NCBI RefSeq assembly: GCF_963667775.1
Contig: NZ_OY764015.1
Location: forward strand, 1,071,168 to 1,135,167
Reading direction: 5' to 3'
Source of the DNA: an uncultured Trichococcus sp.
GTDB lineage: Bacteria; Bacillota; Bacilli; Lactobacillales; Aerococcaceae
Length of the DNA: 64,000 bases
Below, one piece after another: positions 37,843-47,989 of this stretch (the stretch's first letter is position 1; every line of letters starts with the position of its first letter). The notes under the pieces are model-generated. The model saw nothing but the letters and a program-made list of their open reading frames with translations, did no database searches and had not been told where the DNA came from. The position numbers were made by a program, and so were the translations under genes.

Positions 37843-37910
37843 CACTGATCCCTCACTCATTCATTTTCTCTATTATCATTTTTTAGGATGTGCATATCCT
37901 TCACTTAAGC

Positions 37911-37916
37911 ATTTTA
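37911..37916 (-). promoter_or_regulatory. Extended -10 promoter of asd
   Basis: TAAAAT preceded by TGG forms an extended -10 box about 70 bases before the asd start. The -35 position is A-rich and shows no consensus. Confidence 0.45.
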
Positions 37917-37965
37917 CCATACTTTATTAGAATTTTTTAATCTATTTTTTAATTACCCCAAAAAA

Positions 37966-38007
37966 CATTCCAAGCCCAAACCCTTCCCGGGGTCTCTGCT
38001 TGGAATG
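37966..38007 (-). terminator. Terminator after citX
   Basis: Perfect arms CATTCCAAGC and GCTTGGAATG are followed by TTTTTT on the minus strand (37960-37965). The citX stop lies about 70 bases upstream. Confidence 0.85.
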
Positions 38008-38079
38008 CTGAATGTTGATTATTCAGTTGTTTCCGATGATTTCGCGGATTTGCTGCGTTCGATGAATAAACATGGTTTC

Positions 38080-38643
38080 TTACTCCAACCGGACTCTTCC
38101 GTCCTCCCGCAGTATAGCTTCGATTTTTTTCTGGATTTCATCCCTGCTGTGTACATTCGCATTTTCACATTCGAATGCTTCATCCCCGCAAATCATGCAC
38201 TTTCTCGGCTCATAGCCTATTTCCATTCGCTGCACTTCGATCATTTTGCCTTCTTCCAAGTAAAACACACTGATCGTGAAGAGCTGACCGAGCAAGCTAC
38301 CATCTTCTATCATGATGGCGGCTTGTTTCACGGCAGTCGGATAAGTATCGACGACGACAAAGTATTCCGGACCCGTATCCAAATCCATCAATTTTTCATA
38401 AGTGATTTTCCATTTATTTGCTTGAATCGCATTTTTGATTTCTTGGATGCCGATTTCAGAAATCTGCCTTACGATGGCATTATATTTTACTGGTCCAGGA
38501 ATATTGCATTTAAGGGAAATCAACGTCTGATTTGCATTCGTCTTGCTGATTTCCTCTTCAAAAAAGGCACGTTGTTCCCTTGAGGCCAACACTTCCTTGA
38601 GCGTCGGCATTTGACCTTGTGAGAAAATAGATTCTGGCACCAT
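38080..38643 (-). CDS. citX: Apo-citrate lyase phosphoribosyl-dephospho-CoA transferase (CitX)
   Basis: CitX attaches the 2'-(5-phosphoribosyl)-3'-dephospho-CoA prosthetic group to the citrate lyase acyl carrier protein. The C-terminal part (GQLFTISVFY, MEIGYEPRKCMICGDEAFEC) with its Cys/His-rich end matches the family. The ATG at 38643 (187 residues) follows AAAGGA with 8-base spacing. The ATG at 38652 has none. CitX normally sits inside a citCDEFXG cluster. Here it is alone. A cre-like site lies about 300 bases upstream. Confidence 0.88.
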   Translation of the reverse strand: MVPESIFSQGQMPTLKEVLASREQRAFFEEEISKTNANQTLISLKCNIPGPVKYNAIVRQISEIGIQEIKNAIQANKWKITYEKLMDLDTGPEYFVVVDTYPTAVKQAAIMIEDGSLLGQLFTISVFYLEEGKMIEVQRMEIGYEPRKCMICGDEAFECENANVHSRDEIQKKIEAILREDGRVRLE

Positions 38644-38938
38644 TGCACTCATCCTTTACTGTTTTATTTTGGTCTGTCATAAACAAACGGAAACGAATCA
38701 GCCAGTTTCCGTTGCTGTTTCCGATTGGTATTTCTTCTTCATCGAGCCTTCCGTGTATCCGACCTCGTGCTTTTTTTATGATTGAACGACAGATTGTTTG
38801 CTCATAATGATGATACCATCATTTGTGATAAAAGCTTACATAGAAGTTTTATGATGTCCACAATTTTACTACAAAAGAACCCTGGTGGCGAAATCGGAAC
38901 CATTGTTAAAAATCACTGTAATTTGCACCGAAAAACAT

Positions 38939-38952
38939 ATAAAGCGCTTACA
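38939..38952. promoter_or_regulatory. cre-like CcpA site upstream of citX
   Basis: Read on the minus strand, TGTAAGCGCTTTAT agrees with the consensus TGWAANCGNTNNCA at all positions except the last two. A cre in front of a citrate lyase gene would fit carbon catabolite repression. Confidence 0.6.
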
Positions 38953-39189
38953 TTAACGGTGGCGATATACTCGGAAAATATGTCCATAAAATGCAGTCGT
39001 AAAAATTTGTTTCTCTTTACACTATAATAACGCTTTTATGGAAAAAATTCATTGATTTAATATTAAAATCTATTATTAATCAATATTACTCCATTTGTCA
39101 GGATTATTAGAATAACCGTGACACACTTTCTTTCCGATCAGGGACATTAGATTAGCGTAAAAATTGTGTACTTTCCTAGTTGTATACAA

Positions 39190-39233
39190 AAAGAACAGAC
39201 AACCTCTTCTTCTGAAGGTCGTGCCTGTTCTTT
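39190..39233 (-). terminator. Terminator after pnp
   Basis: AAAGAACAG and CTGTTCTTT form the outer stem, and ACAACCTCTTC/GAAGGTCGT extends it. A T-rich tract follows on the minus strand. Confidence 0.85.
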
Positions 39234-39262
39234 CCGTACAATATTATTCTATTTTGAGCAGT

Positions 39263-41371
39263 TTACTTTTCTTCTTTAGGCAATAACGCTTTACGGGAAA
39301 GATTGATTCTGCCTTGTCTGTCGATTTCGATGACTTTAACTTTGACTTTGTCGCCGATTGCCAGGACGTCTTCGACTTCTTTGACACGCTCGTTAGCCAA
39401 TTCGGATATGTGGACCATACCGTCTTTGCCTTTTGTGATTCCGACGAATGCACCGAATTTTTCGATGCGTTTTACAGTACCCTCGTAGATTTCGCCGACC
39501 TTCACTTCATGCGTTAATTCTTCGATGATTTGTTTAGCGCGGGCGATCATTGCCGTATCAGCAGAAGCGATGCTCACGTTACCTTCTTGATCGATGTCGA
39601 TCTTCACGCCGGTTTCTTCGATGATGCTGTTGATCGTATCTCCGCCCTTACCGATGACGACTTTGATCTTGTCTGGTTTGATTTGCATCATTTCGATCTT
39701 CGGAGCATATTGGGACAGTTCTTCGCGTGGGGCTGCAATCGTGCTGGTCAGCTCAGCAAGGATTTCCATCCGTGCTTTTTTCGCTTGCATCAATGCTTCA
39801 GTCAGGATTTGTTCTGTGATGCCTTGGATTTTGATGTCCATTTGCAACGCAGTGATACCTTCGCTTGTTCCGGCAACTTTGAAGTCCATGTCGCCCAAGT
39901 GGTCTTCAAGTCCTTGGATGTCCGTCAAGACTGTATAGTTTTCGCCTTCCATCACTAAGCCCATCGCGATACCCGCTACCGGAGCTTTGATCGGCACACC
40001 CGCATCCATCATTGCCAGCGTGCTGGCGCAGATGCTTGCTTGTGAAGAAGACCCGTTGGACTCCAATACTTCCGAAACCAAACGGATTGTGTAAGGGAAC
40101 TCGGCTTCTGTCGGAATGACTTGTTTCAACGCACGTTCACCCAAAGCACCATGGCCGATTTCGCGGCGTCCAGGGCTTCCTGCTCTGCCAGTGCTGCCGA
40201 CCGAGAATTGCGGGAAGTTGTAATGGTGGATGAAACGCTTGCTGTCCACCATACCGAGGCCATCGATGATCTGATGTTCGCCCAGCGGAGCCAATGTACA
40301 AGTGGACAAGGCCTGCGTCTGTCCACGCGTGAACAAACCGGAACCGTGTACGCGCGGTAATAGGCCGACTTCGGAAGCCAATGAACGGATCTCATCGATT
40401 TTACGGCCGTCTGGACGGATTTTGTCGACTGTGATCAAACGGCGCACTTCGTCTTTTTCCATGTCTTCCACGATTTGGCGTACTTCTTTGGAGATTTGGG
40501 CAAAGTTGGCGTCATCCAGATACTTTTCGTTGAAGAACAAGATCGCTTCAGCTTTCACATCTTCTATAGCGGCTTCACGAGCCAATTTTTCTTCTGTCAT
40601 GATGGCTGTCGTCATTTTTTCACCGTAAGCAGTGGTCACTTCCGCCACAAGTTCAGGGTTTAAAGTCAAAAGCTTGACGGTCATTTTTTCCTTGCCGACT
40701 TCGGCTACGATTTTATCTTGGAAATCGCATAATTCCTGGATTGCTTTGTGGCCGAACATCAATGCCCCAAGCATGTCTTCTTCATTGACCATAGCAGCGC
40801 TGCTCTCAACCATGTTGATGGCGACTCTTGAACCGGCTACAGTCAACTCGATATCAGATGCTTCATTTTGTGGAGCGGTTGGATTCAAAACATATTCGCC
40901 ATCCACGCGGCCGACATTCACGCCAGCGATCGGTCCATAGAATGGAATGTCGGAAATCGCCAACGCCAGCGAGGACCCGAACATGGCAGCCATTTCCGGC
41001 GCGCAATCCTGTTCGACGGACATGACGACGTTTGTGATCTGCACTTCGTTGCGGAACCCTTCAGGGAACATCGGACGGATCGGACGGTCAATCAAACGTG
41101 CAGTCAATGTTGCGTTTTCACTTGGACGGCCTTCACGTTTGATGAATCCTCCAGGTATTTTACCGACTGCATACATTTTTTCTTCATAGTTCACAGTCAA
41201 TGGGAAGAAATCGGTATCTTTTGGTTCTCTTGAACCGACAGCAGCCGTCAATACGACAGTATCCCCGTATCTCACCAATACCGCGCCATTGGCTTGTTTA
41301 GCCAATTGGCCGATTTCGACTTGCAGCAAACGACCTGCCCAGTCCATTTGGAACACTTTTTTTTCTGACAT
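39263..41371 (-). CDS. pnp: Polynucleotide phosphorylase
   Basis: PNPase (702 residues) degrades RNA 3' to 5' with phosphate and takes part in the degradosome. Two RNase PH domains flank an all-helical domain. The C-terminal KH domain ([16 protein letters not shown]) and S1 domain ([19 protein letters not shown]) are intact. The start follows AAAGGAG. It lies downstream of rpsO, the conserved rpsO-pnp pair, but a terminator and a long leader hairpin lie between them, so it likely has a separate promoter and leader control. Confidence 0.97.
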   Translation of the reverse strand: MSEKKVFQMDWAGRLLQVEIGQLAKQANGAVLVRYGDTVVLTAAVGSREPKDTDFFPLTVNYEEKMYAVGKIPGGFIKREGRPSENATLTARLIDRPIRPMFPEGFRNEVQITNVVMSVEQDCAPEMAAMFGSSLALAISDIPFYGPIAGVNVGRVDGEYVLNPTAPQNEASDIELTVAGSRVAINMVESSAAMVNEEDMLGALMFGHKAIQELCDFQDKIVAEVGKEKMTVKLLTLNPELVAEVTTAYGEKMTTAIMTEEKLAREAAIEDVKAEAILFFNEKYLDDANFAQISKEVRQIVEDMEKDEVRRLITVDKIRPDGRKIDEIRSLASEVGLLPRVHGSGLFTRGQTQALSTCTLAPLGEHQIIDGLGMVDSKRFIHHYNFPQFSVGSTGRAGSPGRREIGHGALGERALKQVIPTEAEFPYTIRLVSEVLESNGSSSQASICASTLAMMDAGVPIKAPVAGIAMGLVMEGENYTVLTDIQGLEDHLGDMDFKVAGTSEGITALQMDIKIQGITEQILTEALMQAKKARMEILAELTSTIAAPREELSQYAPKIEMMQIKPDKIKVVIGKGGDTINSIIEETGVKIDIDQEGNVSIASADTAMIARAKQIIEELTHEVKVGEIYEGTVKRIEKFGAFVGITKGKDGMVHISELANERVKEVEDVLAIGDKVKVKVIEIDRQGRINLSRKALLPKEEK

Positions 41372-41409
41372 TTTATCATTCTCCTTTTGCGATGCTTCCC
41401 ATCTACCAA

Positions 41410-41463
41410 CTACTAAACAAATGTCAACCTACCGAGGCTTATAAGCTCACATTTGTATAGTAG
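41410..41463 (-). promoter_or_regulatory. Long foldback in the pnp 5' leader
   Basis: The arms CTACTAAACAAATGT (41410-41424) and ACATTTGTATAGTAG (41449-41463) pair at 14 of 15 positions around a 24-base loop. The structure ends about 40 bases before the pnp start. In enterobacteria a leader hairpin of this kind is cut by RNase III and mediates PNPase autoregulation. The same role here is inference. Confidence 0.65.
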
Positions 41464-41545
41464 CGGTCTGTAGAGCGGGAGCCTCATTCCATTATAGCTG
41501 ATTGCTCAGCATTTTTGCACTCATTGTCCGAAAAATCCCAAAAAA

Positions 41546-41575
41546 TAAGCGAGATTCACAGTGGAATCTCGCTTA
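41546..41575 (-). terminator. Terminator after rpsO
   Basis: A perfect 12-base-pair stem (TAAGCGAGATTC / GAATCTCGCTTA) with a 6-base loop is followed by TTTTTT on the minus strand. It begins 19 bases past the rpsO stop. Confidence 0.9.
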
Positions 41576-41594
41576 ATATGTCTTAGCCACGAAA

Positions 41595-41864
41595 TTAACG
41601 ACGCAAACCTAATCTTTGGATCAGTTCACGGTAGCGTGCAACGTCTTTGTTGCGCAAGTAAGCCAACAAGTTACGACGGTGTCCGACTTTTTTCATCAAA
41701 CCGCGGTAAGAATGGTGGTCTTTTTTATGAACGCGTGCGTGCTCGTTCAAGTGGTTGATTTCATACGTAAGAACTGCGATTTGCACTTCAGGGGATCCAG
41801 TATCTCCTTCGTGAATAGCGTATTCTTTGATGATTTCATTTTTAAGTTCTTTTGAAATTGCCAT
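41595..41864 (-). CDS. rpsO: 30S ribosomal protein S15
   Basis: S15 (89 residues) binds 16S rRNA early in small-subunit assembly. [20 protein letters not shown] and [10 protein letters not shown] are diagnostic. The ATG at 41864 is preceded by GAGGTG. The upstream reading is its leader. The leader is about 90 bases, as is common for S15 autoregulation, although I could not identify the S15-binding fold. Confidence 0.98.
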   Translation of the reverse strand: MAISKELKNEIIKEYAIHEGDTGSPEVQIAVLTYEINHLNEHARVHKKDHHSYRGLMKKVGHRRNLLAYLRNKDVARYRELIQRLGLRR

Positions 41865-41958
41865 TTTTTTCACCTCTTTCATAAAGTTACCTTTAACTGA
41901 GTAGAACGTTGGTGATTCGTTTAACCAAGTTGAAGGTCGTATATATAATACATGGAAC

Positions 41959-41987
41959 AGTTTATCGTAATTCCTTACCGATTGCAA
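41959..41987 (-). promoter_or_regulatory. Promoter of rpsO
   Basis: -35 TTGCAA (41982-41987) and -10 TAAACT (41959-41964) are spaced by 17 bases. The promoter begins only 15 bases past the uvrB stop. Confidence 0.6.
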
Positions 41988-42002
41988 GTGGAAATCATTT
42001 TT

Positions 42003-43994
42003 TTATAAACCTTTGTACTCTGCTTTCAACTCCAACACCATGTCACGGATTTCTGCCGCTTTCTCGAAATTGAGGGCTTTGGCGGCTTCCCGCATTTCCT
42101 TATCCAGTTGATCGAGTGCTTCGCGGCGTTGTTCCATAGTCATCGCTTTGTAGACGTTCAAAATACTGACGTCCCCTTCGGCATCTTCAGGAGTATGCGA
42201 AATGCTGATCCGGTCACGCACTTCTTTGATGATCGTTTTCGGCGTGATGCCATGCTTAATGTTGTAAGCTTCCTGCGTTGCACGGCGCCTGTTCGTTTCT
42301 TTTATGGCCCGCTCCATTGAATCCGTTACGCGGTCCGCGTACATGATGACTTTCCCATTCTCGTTCCGGGCAGCCCGTCCAATCGTCTGGACAAGTGAGC
42401 GCTCGCTCCGCAGAAAGCCTTCTTTATCGGCATCCAGGATGGCAACAAGCGAAACCTCGGGAACATCCAACCCTTCCCGCAACAGGTTGATGCCAATCAA
42501 CACATCAAATTCCCCCAATCGGAGATTGCGGATTATTTCCGCGCGCTCCATCGTTTTGATTTCGCTGTGCAGATAATTCACTTTAATGCCGACTTCCTTC
42601 AGATAATCGGTCAAGTCTTCCGACATCTTTTTCGTCAAAGTCGTGATGAAGACCCGCTCATTGCGTTCGACACGCAAATTGATTTCACTGATCAGATCAT
42701 CAATCTGGCCTTTGATCGGACGCACTTCCACTATCGGATCCAACAGGCCTGTCGGACGGATAATCTGTTGAGAAACATAAGGGCTTTGTTCATACTCGTA
42801 CGGTCCAGGCGTCGCCGATATATAAAGAATCTGGTTGACGCGCTCCTCGAACTCCTTCAACGTCAACGGACGATTATCCAAAGTGCTCGGCAGACGGAAG
42901 CCGTAAGCCACCAACTGTTCTTTCCGCGAGCGGTCACCATTGTACATGCCGCGTATTTGAGACATCGTGATATGAGACTCGTCGATGACGGTCAAATAAT
43001 CATCCGGGAAAAAATCAAGCAACGTATACGGAGGTTCTCCGGGAGCGCGCCCGTCCATATGTCTGGAATAATTTTCGATTCCGTTGCAATATCCCATTTC
43101 CATCAACATTTCCATGTCGTAGTTGGTGCGTTGCTCCAACCGTTGGGCTTCCAATAGTTTATTTTCATCGCGCAGCACCTTAAGACGATCTTTCAATTCC
43201 GCCCGGATCATGTCGACTGCATGCAAGGTCTTTTCTTCATTTGCCACGAAGTGAGTGGCCGGGAAAATGGGAAAATGTTCGACATCGTTCTTGATTTCAC
43301 CGGTCAACACATCGACTTCCCTGATCCGGTCGATCTCATCCCCAAAAAATTCGACACGTATCGCTTCGTTATCGCGTGATGCCAGAAAAATTTCGACCAC
43401 ATCCCCGCGCACGCGGAACGTACCCCGCCTAAAATCGATATCATTGCGTTCAAACTGCATTTCCACCAACCTGCGCAGCAGTTCATTCCGTTCCATCTCC
43501 ATCCCTTGCCGCAACGATAAGGTATGCTCTTTATAGTCCAAGGGATTCACCAGACCATAGATGCAGGACACGGAAGCGACCACAATCACGTCCCGCCTCT
43601 CCAGCAAGGAACTGGTGGCTGAGTGTCGCAGTTTATCGATTTCATCGTTTACGCTGGATTCTTTCTCTATATACGTGTCACTGGAAGGGACATAGGCTTC
43701 GGGTTGATAATAGTCATAGTAACTCACAAAATATTCGACGGCGTTGTTCGGGAAAAACTCCTTTAATTCGCCATACAATTGCCCAGCCAACGTTTTGTTG
43801 TGGGCGATGACAAGTGTCGGTTTGTTCACTGCCTGGATGACGTTCGCTACCGTAAACGTCTTGCCGGTCCCAGTCGCGCCCAGCAGGGTTTGTGCCCGTC
43901 TGCCCAAATTCAATCCATCGACAAGCTCTTTGATGGCTTCCGGCTGATCACCGCTGGGCTGGTATGGGGAAACTAATTCAAATTGATCTTTCAT
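42003..43994 (-). CDS. uvrB: Excinuclease ABC subunit B
   Basis: UvrB (663 residues) is the central damage-verifying helicase of nucleotide excision repair. Motifs: GATGTGKT (39-46), the beta-hairpin region with [12 protein letters not shown], the DESH box (IDESHIT), the helicase C-terminal domain, and a C-terminal UVR motif ([18 protein letters not shown]) that contacts UvrC. GAGGTG precedes the ATG. uvrA, which usually follows uvrB, is absent: rpsO is next. A LexA-like box sits at the promoter. Confidence 0.97.
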   Translation of the reverse strand: MKDQFELVSPYQPSGDQPEAIKELVDGLNLGRRAQTLLGATGTGKTFTVANVIQAVNKPTLVIAHNKTLAGQLYGELKEFFPNNAVEYFVSYYDYYQPEAYVPSSDTYIEKESSVNDEIDKLRHSATSSLLERRDVIVVASVSCIYGLVNPLDYKEHTLSLRQGMEMERNELLRRLVEMQFERNDIDFRRGTFRVRGDVVEIFLASRDNEAIRVEFFGDEIDRIREVDVLTGEIKNDVEHFPIFPATHFVANEEKTLHAVDMIRAELKDRLKVLRDENKLLEAQRLEQRTNYDMEMLMEMGYCNGIENYSRHMDGRAPGEPPYTLLDFFPDDYLTVIDESHITMSQIRGMYNGDRSRKEQLVAYGFRLPSTLDNRPLTLKEFEERVNQILYISATPGPYEYEQSPYVSQQIIRPTGLLDPIVEVRPIKGQIDDLISEINLRVERNERVFITTLTKKMSEDLTDYLKEVGIKVNYLHSEIKTMERAEIIRNLRLGEFDVLIGINLLREGLDVPEVSLVAILDADKEGFLRSERSLVQTIGRAARNENGKVIMYADRVTDSMERAIKETNRRRATQEAYNIKHGITPKTIIKEVRDRISISHTPEDAEGDVSILNVYKAMTMEQRREALDQLDKEMREAAKALNFEKAAEIRDMVLELKAEYKGL

Positions 43995-44029
43995 TTGGAT
44001 GATTCACCTCTTTACTCACTGTTACAACT

Positions 44030-44054
44030 ATTTTACCACCCAAACATACTTTCG
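44030..44054 (-). promoter_or_regulatory. uvrB promoter with LexA-like box
   Basis: On the minus strand CGAAAGTATGTTTG (44041-44054) matches the LexA consensus CGAACRNRYGTTYC with two mismatches. It lies directly upstream of an extended -10 box, TGG-TAAAAT (44030-44035). SOS control of uvrB is standard in Firmicutes. Confidence 0.65.
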
Positions 44055-44167
44055 TACACTTTGGAGTTTTCGGCATCGCCTGGCCTGATTTTGACCCCAA
44101 AACCCCAAAATATGTGACTTGAAATTCAGGGTCACTTTGATTAAAAGGGAATCTCTTTCATTTTTTA

Positions 44168-44196
44168 TTGCACAACCCTCCAAAATTATGTATAAT
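44168..44196 (+). promoter_or_regulatory. Promoter of rpsT
   Basis: -35 TTGCAC (44168-44173) and perfect -10 TATAAT (44191-44196) are spaced by 17 bases, giving a leader of about 50 bases. Confidence 0.8.
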
Positions 44197-44255
44197 ATGG
44201 CATGTTGGCAAAACAGCCTAATAGTTATAGAAATAAGGAAAGAGGGGTGAACCCA

Positions 44256-44510
44256 ATGCCAAATATCGATTCAGCAATCAAACGTGTTCGCACTAGCGAA
44301 AAAGCTAACCTAAAAAACAACGCTCAAAAGAGTGCTATGCGTTCAGCTATCAAAAAATTTGAAGCTGCAGTAGCAGAAGGCGCTGATAACAGCGAAGAAT
44401 TATTAAAGGCAGCAGTTAAATCTATTGATTCAGCAGCTTCTAAAAACTTAATTCATCAAAATAAAGCGTCTCGCGACATTTCTCGTTTAACTAAAAAATT
44501 AGCTAAATAA
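44256..44510 (+). CDS. rpsT: 30S ribosomal protein S20
   Basis: S20 (84 residues) is a basic helical protein bound at the base of the small subunit. [20 protein letters not shown] and [16 protein letters not shown] are typical. GAGGGGTGA precedes the ATG at 44256. It is a single gene on the plus strand, converging on holA, as in Bacillus where rpsT lies by holA and comEC. Confidence 0.97.
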   Translation: MPNIDSAIKRVRTSEKANLKNNAQKSAMRSAIKKFEAAVAEGADNSEELLKAAVKSIDSAASKNLIHQNKASRDISRLTKKLAK

Positions 44511-44538
44511 TTTTTTGATTTTAGAGACTTCAAAACGC

Positions 44539-44585
44539 AAGGCCGAAGACAGTCCAGTCCAACTGGTCCGTCTTCGGCCTTTTTG
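44539..44585. terminator. Terminator between rpsT and holA
   Basis: AAGGCCGAAGAC and GTCTTCGGCCTT pair perfectly, with a further CCAGT/ACTGG pairing inside. TTTTT follows on the plus strand. It may also stop holA transcription from the other side. Confidence 0.9.
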
Positions 44586-44595
44586 TATGGTCATC

Positions 44596-45630
44596 TCACC
44601 GTTTAGGCATTGCATTTGCGTAGCGGATCAGAAACAACTCAAACTGGATCTCTTTCAACCCTTGTCCTGTCTTCATGTTATACTCCGTCTCGATCAAGCC
44701 CTGAAAAGCATCAGCCAGGACCTTTTCGGAAAGATTCCTCACTTGTTGAAAAGCAAGTTTCACACGATAAGGATGGATTTTCAACACTTTCGTGATATCC
44801 GTTTGCTGATACCCATTTTTTGAGAGCAGCTTCACTTGAAGCAGCAATCGGAATTGCCCTAAAAGGATTGCATTTATTTTGATCGGTTCCTCCTTTTGGA
44901 GCAACAGGTCCCGATAAATCTGGATAGCCAGATAAGTGTTTTTGTTCAGCACTTGTGTCACCAGTTCAAAAATGTTTTGTTCCAGATTGCGCGGGATCAA
45001 GTCTATCACCATTTGTTTGGTGATTTTTTTTTCTTCGGATCCGGCCAAAAACAGTTTGGGCAGCTCCCGCATACCCCGCGACAGTTGATTTTCAATCCGC
45101 TCGTAAAATAATTCCAGCGCATCGCGGTTGACTTGGTAGCCTTCATTTTTGATCATATCCCCTAAAAATTTGCGGGCTTCTTTCTCCGCTAACGGGGAAA
45201 CATCCACAGTGACGGCTTTCTTCGTCAAAAGCTTAGCTATTTTTTTTCTGCTGTCCAATTTTTCGTAAGGAGCAAAAATAGCCAAAATCGTTGAGGGTGA
45301 AGGGTTCTCCAGGTAACTCTCAAGCCAAGCAAGATCATGCTCCAGTCCATTTTTTGGTTTTTCAGCCGTCAAAAACAACGGATTCTCGATGATGACCAAC
45401 CGTCTTTCCCCAAAAAAAGGCAGTGATTCCGCATCTTCAAGCGCTCGGTCCAAAAGTGCCTCATCCATATTGAATATGCCGACATTCAAATCCTTATCGG
45501 CCTCTTCAACAACCGTACGCAGCAACAGTTGCCTTGCTTCTTCTATAAAAAAATCTTCTTTGCCCAAAAATAAATAGACCGGCTGCAGCTGACCTTTTTT
45601 TATTTTGGACATCTCCGTTGTATAATTCAT
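44596..45630 (-). CDS. holA: DNA polymerase III subunit delta
   Basis: The delta subunit opens the sliding clamp within the clamp loader. I use the ATG at 45630 (344 residues). The start MNYTTEMSKIKKGQLQPVYL aligns with the Bacillus protein at the same distance from GKE, and GGTGG lies 7 bases upstream. Earlier ATGs at 45651 and 45648 lack a ribosome site. Domain I (AAA-like, no P-loop) and a C-terminal helical collar are present. It follows comEC as in Bacillus. Confidence 0.93.
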   Translation of the reverse strand: MNYTTEMSKIKKGQLQPVYLFLGKEDFFIEEARQLLLRTVVEEADKDLNVGIFNMDEALLDRALEDAESLPFFGERRLVIIENPLFLTAEKPKNGLEHDLAWLESYLENPSPSTILAIFAPYEKLDSRKKIAKLLTKKAVTVDVSPLAEKEARKFLGDMIKNEGYQVNRDALELFYERIENQLSRGMRELPKLFLAGSEEKKITKQMVIDLIPRNLEQNIFELVTQVLNKNTYLAIQIYRDLLLQKEEPIKINAILLGQFRLLLQVKLLSKNGYQQTDITKVLKIHPYRVKLAFQQVRNLSEKVLADAFQGLIETEYNMKTGQGLKEIQFELFLIRYANAMPKR

Positions 45631-45653
45631 GTTTGGACCACCGTTCATCATTT

Positions 45654-47975
45654 TTATTTTTTGTTCGCCAAAATGGTTCGCCATTCTGTTTCCCCCGACC
45701 CGAACCGGAAGTGGATAGCGCCTTGTCGATCTGTGCGTAATACAGGAATATTCCTCAATTCCAGGCGTTCCAGTATTTCTGCGTCCGGATGGCCATACCT
45801 GTTTTTTTTACCGGCTGATATCAAGGCCAATTTAGGCTGGACATGGTCCAAGAAGCCCTCCGAACTGGATGTCGCGCTTCCGTGGTGGCCAATCTTCAGA
45901 ATATCGGTATTCAGATCAGGATAAGTGTGCATCAGCAAGACTTCCCCTTCTTCTCCTAGATCGCCCGTGAACAGCCAATCCAACCCGCCTATGCTTGTTT
46001 GGATGACCAATGAATCCTCATTCCCGCCTTCACCCGGCTCTAATGGTGCCAGTATCTGAAAAACAAAATCAACATCAATCTCTAGGTCTACCTTGCCCAA
46101 TAAAGGGAATATATCAACTTGGTGTTGACTTTGCAGTTCAAGCAGCACTGCGGCGAATGCCGCATTCCCTTCCGCTCCTTTAGGGAAATAAACCGCATCG
46201 ATCGGCAACCCTTCAGCGAGTTCCCGTAATGAACCGACATGGTCCTGATCGGCATGCGTCAGAAAGACCCCATCCAATTTTTTCACGCCTTCGGCTTTTA
46301 TGATCGACACTAGCTTTTCACCGGCGGTCGTCGCTGTTTCCCGGACTTGCCAAGCCTCTTTTTCAAAAGTCAGACTACCTCCTGTATCTATCAGCACCGC
46401 CCGACGATGAAAGGGCGTTATGATCAGAATGGCATCGCCCTGCCCCACATCAAGCATAACAACTTTCCCGGAAGGATTAAGCTGATGAGCGAAGAAAAAC
46501 AAACCGAGCGCAGCCATAAGGAAACAAAGACCGCGGATATTCCTTTGCTTCTTTTCAACACTCAACAAGAGCAGAATCAAGGCGATCCAGACCAGCGCAA
46601 AACAAAAGGCAGGCGGCCGCCCTGTAATGAGTGACGCAAAATCCAAATCAGCGGCGGCTCCAGCAAAATTTTCCAATAAGGTAAGCAATTTGTCGGACAC
46701 GGCACAAAGCAATCCCAGCAACGAGGTTTCAGGTAAAAAGAGCACGGTAAAGAACAATATCCAAAACAGCGGAAAAAGCAACCAAGAAAAAAAGAAGGAA
46801 AAGATCACATTTACAAAGATCCCAAGCCAGGAAACCTCAAAAAAATGATAAGCGACAACGGGAAAGGAAACCATCGTCATCAGCGCAGTCAGGCAGATAT
46901 CCTTCAACAGCCCACTCATTTTCCATTCCGCACTTATCGGCGCGACGAAATACAATACACCGGCCAAAAGGTAGCTCAATTGAAAACTTGCCGAATAGAT
47001 CAGCAGCGGATTGTACAAAACAGCAACCATCACCGTAAGCGCGAAGGCGTCTTTCGCTTCAACCCGATGGCCAGTGATTTTGCCCATCAGAAGGAAAAAA
47101 TGCGTACAGATAGCCCGAAAGACACCGATACCCCATCCGGTCAACACACCATAAGCGATCAGAAACACAACCAGCAACTTATTCGTGGCCTCATGGCTGA
47201 CTTTCATCCGCAAAAGGATATAGCGCAGCTGCGACAGCAGCAGCTGGATATGCATGCCGGAAATCGAAAAAAGATGCAATAAACCGATTCCGCGATAGGC
47301 GTCCAAAGTATCTCCCGCCATAGCATGCGATTGATTGAATAACATAGTTTGAATATAGTCGGTCGTCTGAACAGCGGGTAATTTTTCCAGCATCAAAATG
47401 AGTGATCGCCTGATACTGCTTGACCAGGACCAGATGGAACGATCTTCGCTCCGGACCTGCATCGTTTCAATCGTGACGACCCAATGGATGCTTTTTGCAT
47501 TCAGATAATCTTCAAAATCAAATTGGTACAGATTCCGCTCAGCTTCCGGCTTTTCCAACTGGACCGTGGCAAGGACACGCTGCGGAAATCGTTTCTGTTC
47601 CCAGTTGATCTTTTCTTCTTCCGTTTCGATCGTGTAGTAAAAATAAATTTGCTCTTCCTTGCCTCCTGCTTGCATCAAGGCTTCCCCTGTCAGTAAATCA
47701 CCGTTGATACGCATATCATTCGGATCCAACTGCAGCGCAGCTGTTCTGACGGACCGTGCTTCCTGATCGTTGAACTCAGATACATTTGCTTGCTGGTGAA
47801 TCAGCAAGCTCGCTGTGGTTGCGATCACTACCACGGCAGCAATGACATTCAGAATCTTTGCTTGCATAAAAAATAGACGCGCAAAAATGACAAACAGCAG
47901 AACCCATGCAAAGAAATTATTTTTATCAAACCCAATAACGGTTATCGGGAAGACGATCAAGGCAGGCAAAAGCAA
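45654..47975 (-). CDS. comEC: Competence DNA-uptake channel ComEC
   Basis: ComEC (773 residues) forms the membrane channel for single-stranded DNA during transformation. N-terminal helices and an OB-like segment precede the competence domain (FSISGMHIQLLLS). About ten membrane helices follow. The C-terminal domain is metallo-beta-lactamase-like, with HADQDHVGSL and a late GHHGS. The start is TTG at 47975, after AAAGG. No frameshift is visible, so the gene appears intact. It follows comEB by 14 bases. Confidence 0.94.
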   Translation of the reverse strand: MLLPALIVFPITVIGFDKNNFFAWVLLFVIFARLFFMQAKILNVIAAVVVIATTASLLIHQQANVSEFNDQEARSVRTAALQLDPNDMRINGDLLTGEALMQAGGKEEQIYFYYTIETEEEKINWEQKRFPQRVLATVQLEKPEAERNLYQFDFEDYLNAKSIHWVVTIETMQVRSEDRSIWSWSSSIRRSLILMLEKLPAVQTTDYIQTMLFNQSHAMAGDTLDAYRGIGLLHLFSISGMHIQLLLSQLRYILLRMKVSHEATNKLLVVFLIAYGVLTGWGIGVFRAICTHFFLLMGKITGHRVEAKDAFALTVMVAVLYNPLLIYSASFQLSYLLAGVLYFVAPISAEWKMSGLLKDICLTALMTMVSFPVVAYHFFEVSWLGIFVNVIFSFFFSWLLFPLFWILFFTVLFLPETSLLGLLCAVSDKLLTLLENFAGAAADLDFASLITGRPPAFCFALVWIALILLLLSVEKKQRNIRGLCFLMAALGLFFFAHQLNPSGKVVMLDVGQGDAILIITPFHRRAVLIDTGGSLTFEKEAWQVRETATTAGEKLVSIIKAEGVKKLDGVFLTHADQDHVGSLRELAEGLPIDAVYFPKGAEGNAAFAAVLLELQSQHQVDIFPLLGKVDLEIDVDFVFQILAPLEPGEGGNEDSLVIQTSIGGLDWLFTGDLGEEGEVLLMHTYPDLNTDILKIGHHGSATSSSEGFLDHVQPKLALISAGKKNRYGHPDAEILERLELRNIPVLRTDRQGAIHFRFGSGETEWRTILANKK

Positions 47976-47989
47976 GTAGCCTTTAATGG

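Larger units (their letters stand above)
38644..39262. other. 619-base AT-rich intergenic region upstream of citX
   Basis: This stretch is richer in A and T than its surroundings. It contains a CGGAAAC/GTTTCCG hairpin (about 38687-38713), a cre-like site at 38939-38952, and the pnp terminator. Short open frames are present but lack ribosome sites. I see no RNA gene I can name. Confidence 0.55.

Noticed and set aside
38782-39027. 81-codon open frame on the plus strand in the AT-rich citX upstream region
   Set aside because: There is no ribosome site or promoter at the start, and the frame spans the cre-like site. It is probably chance.
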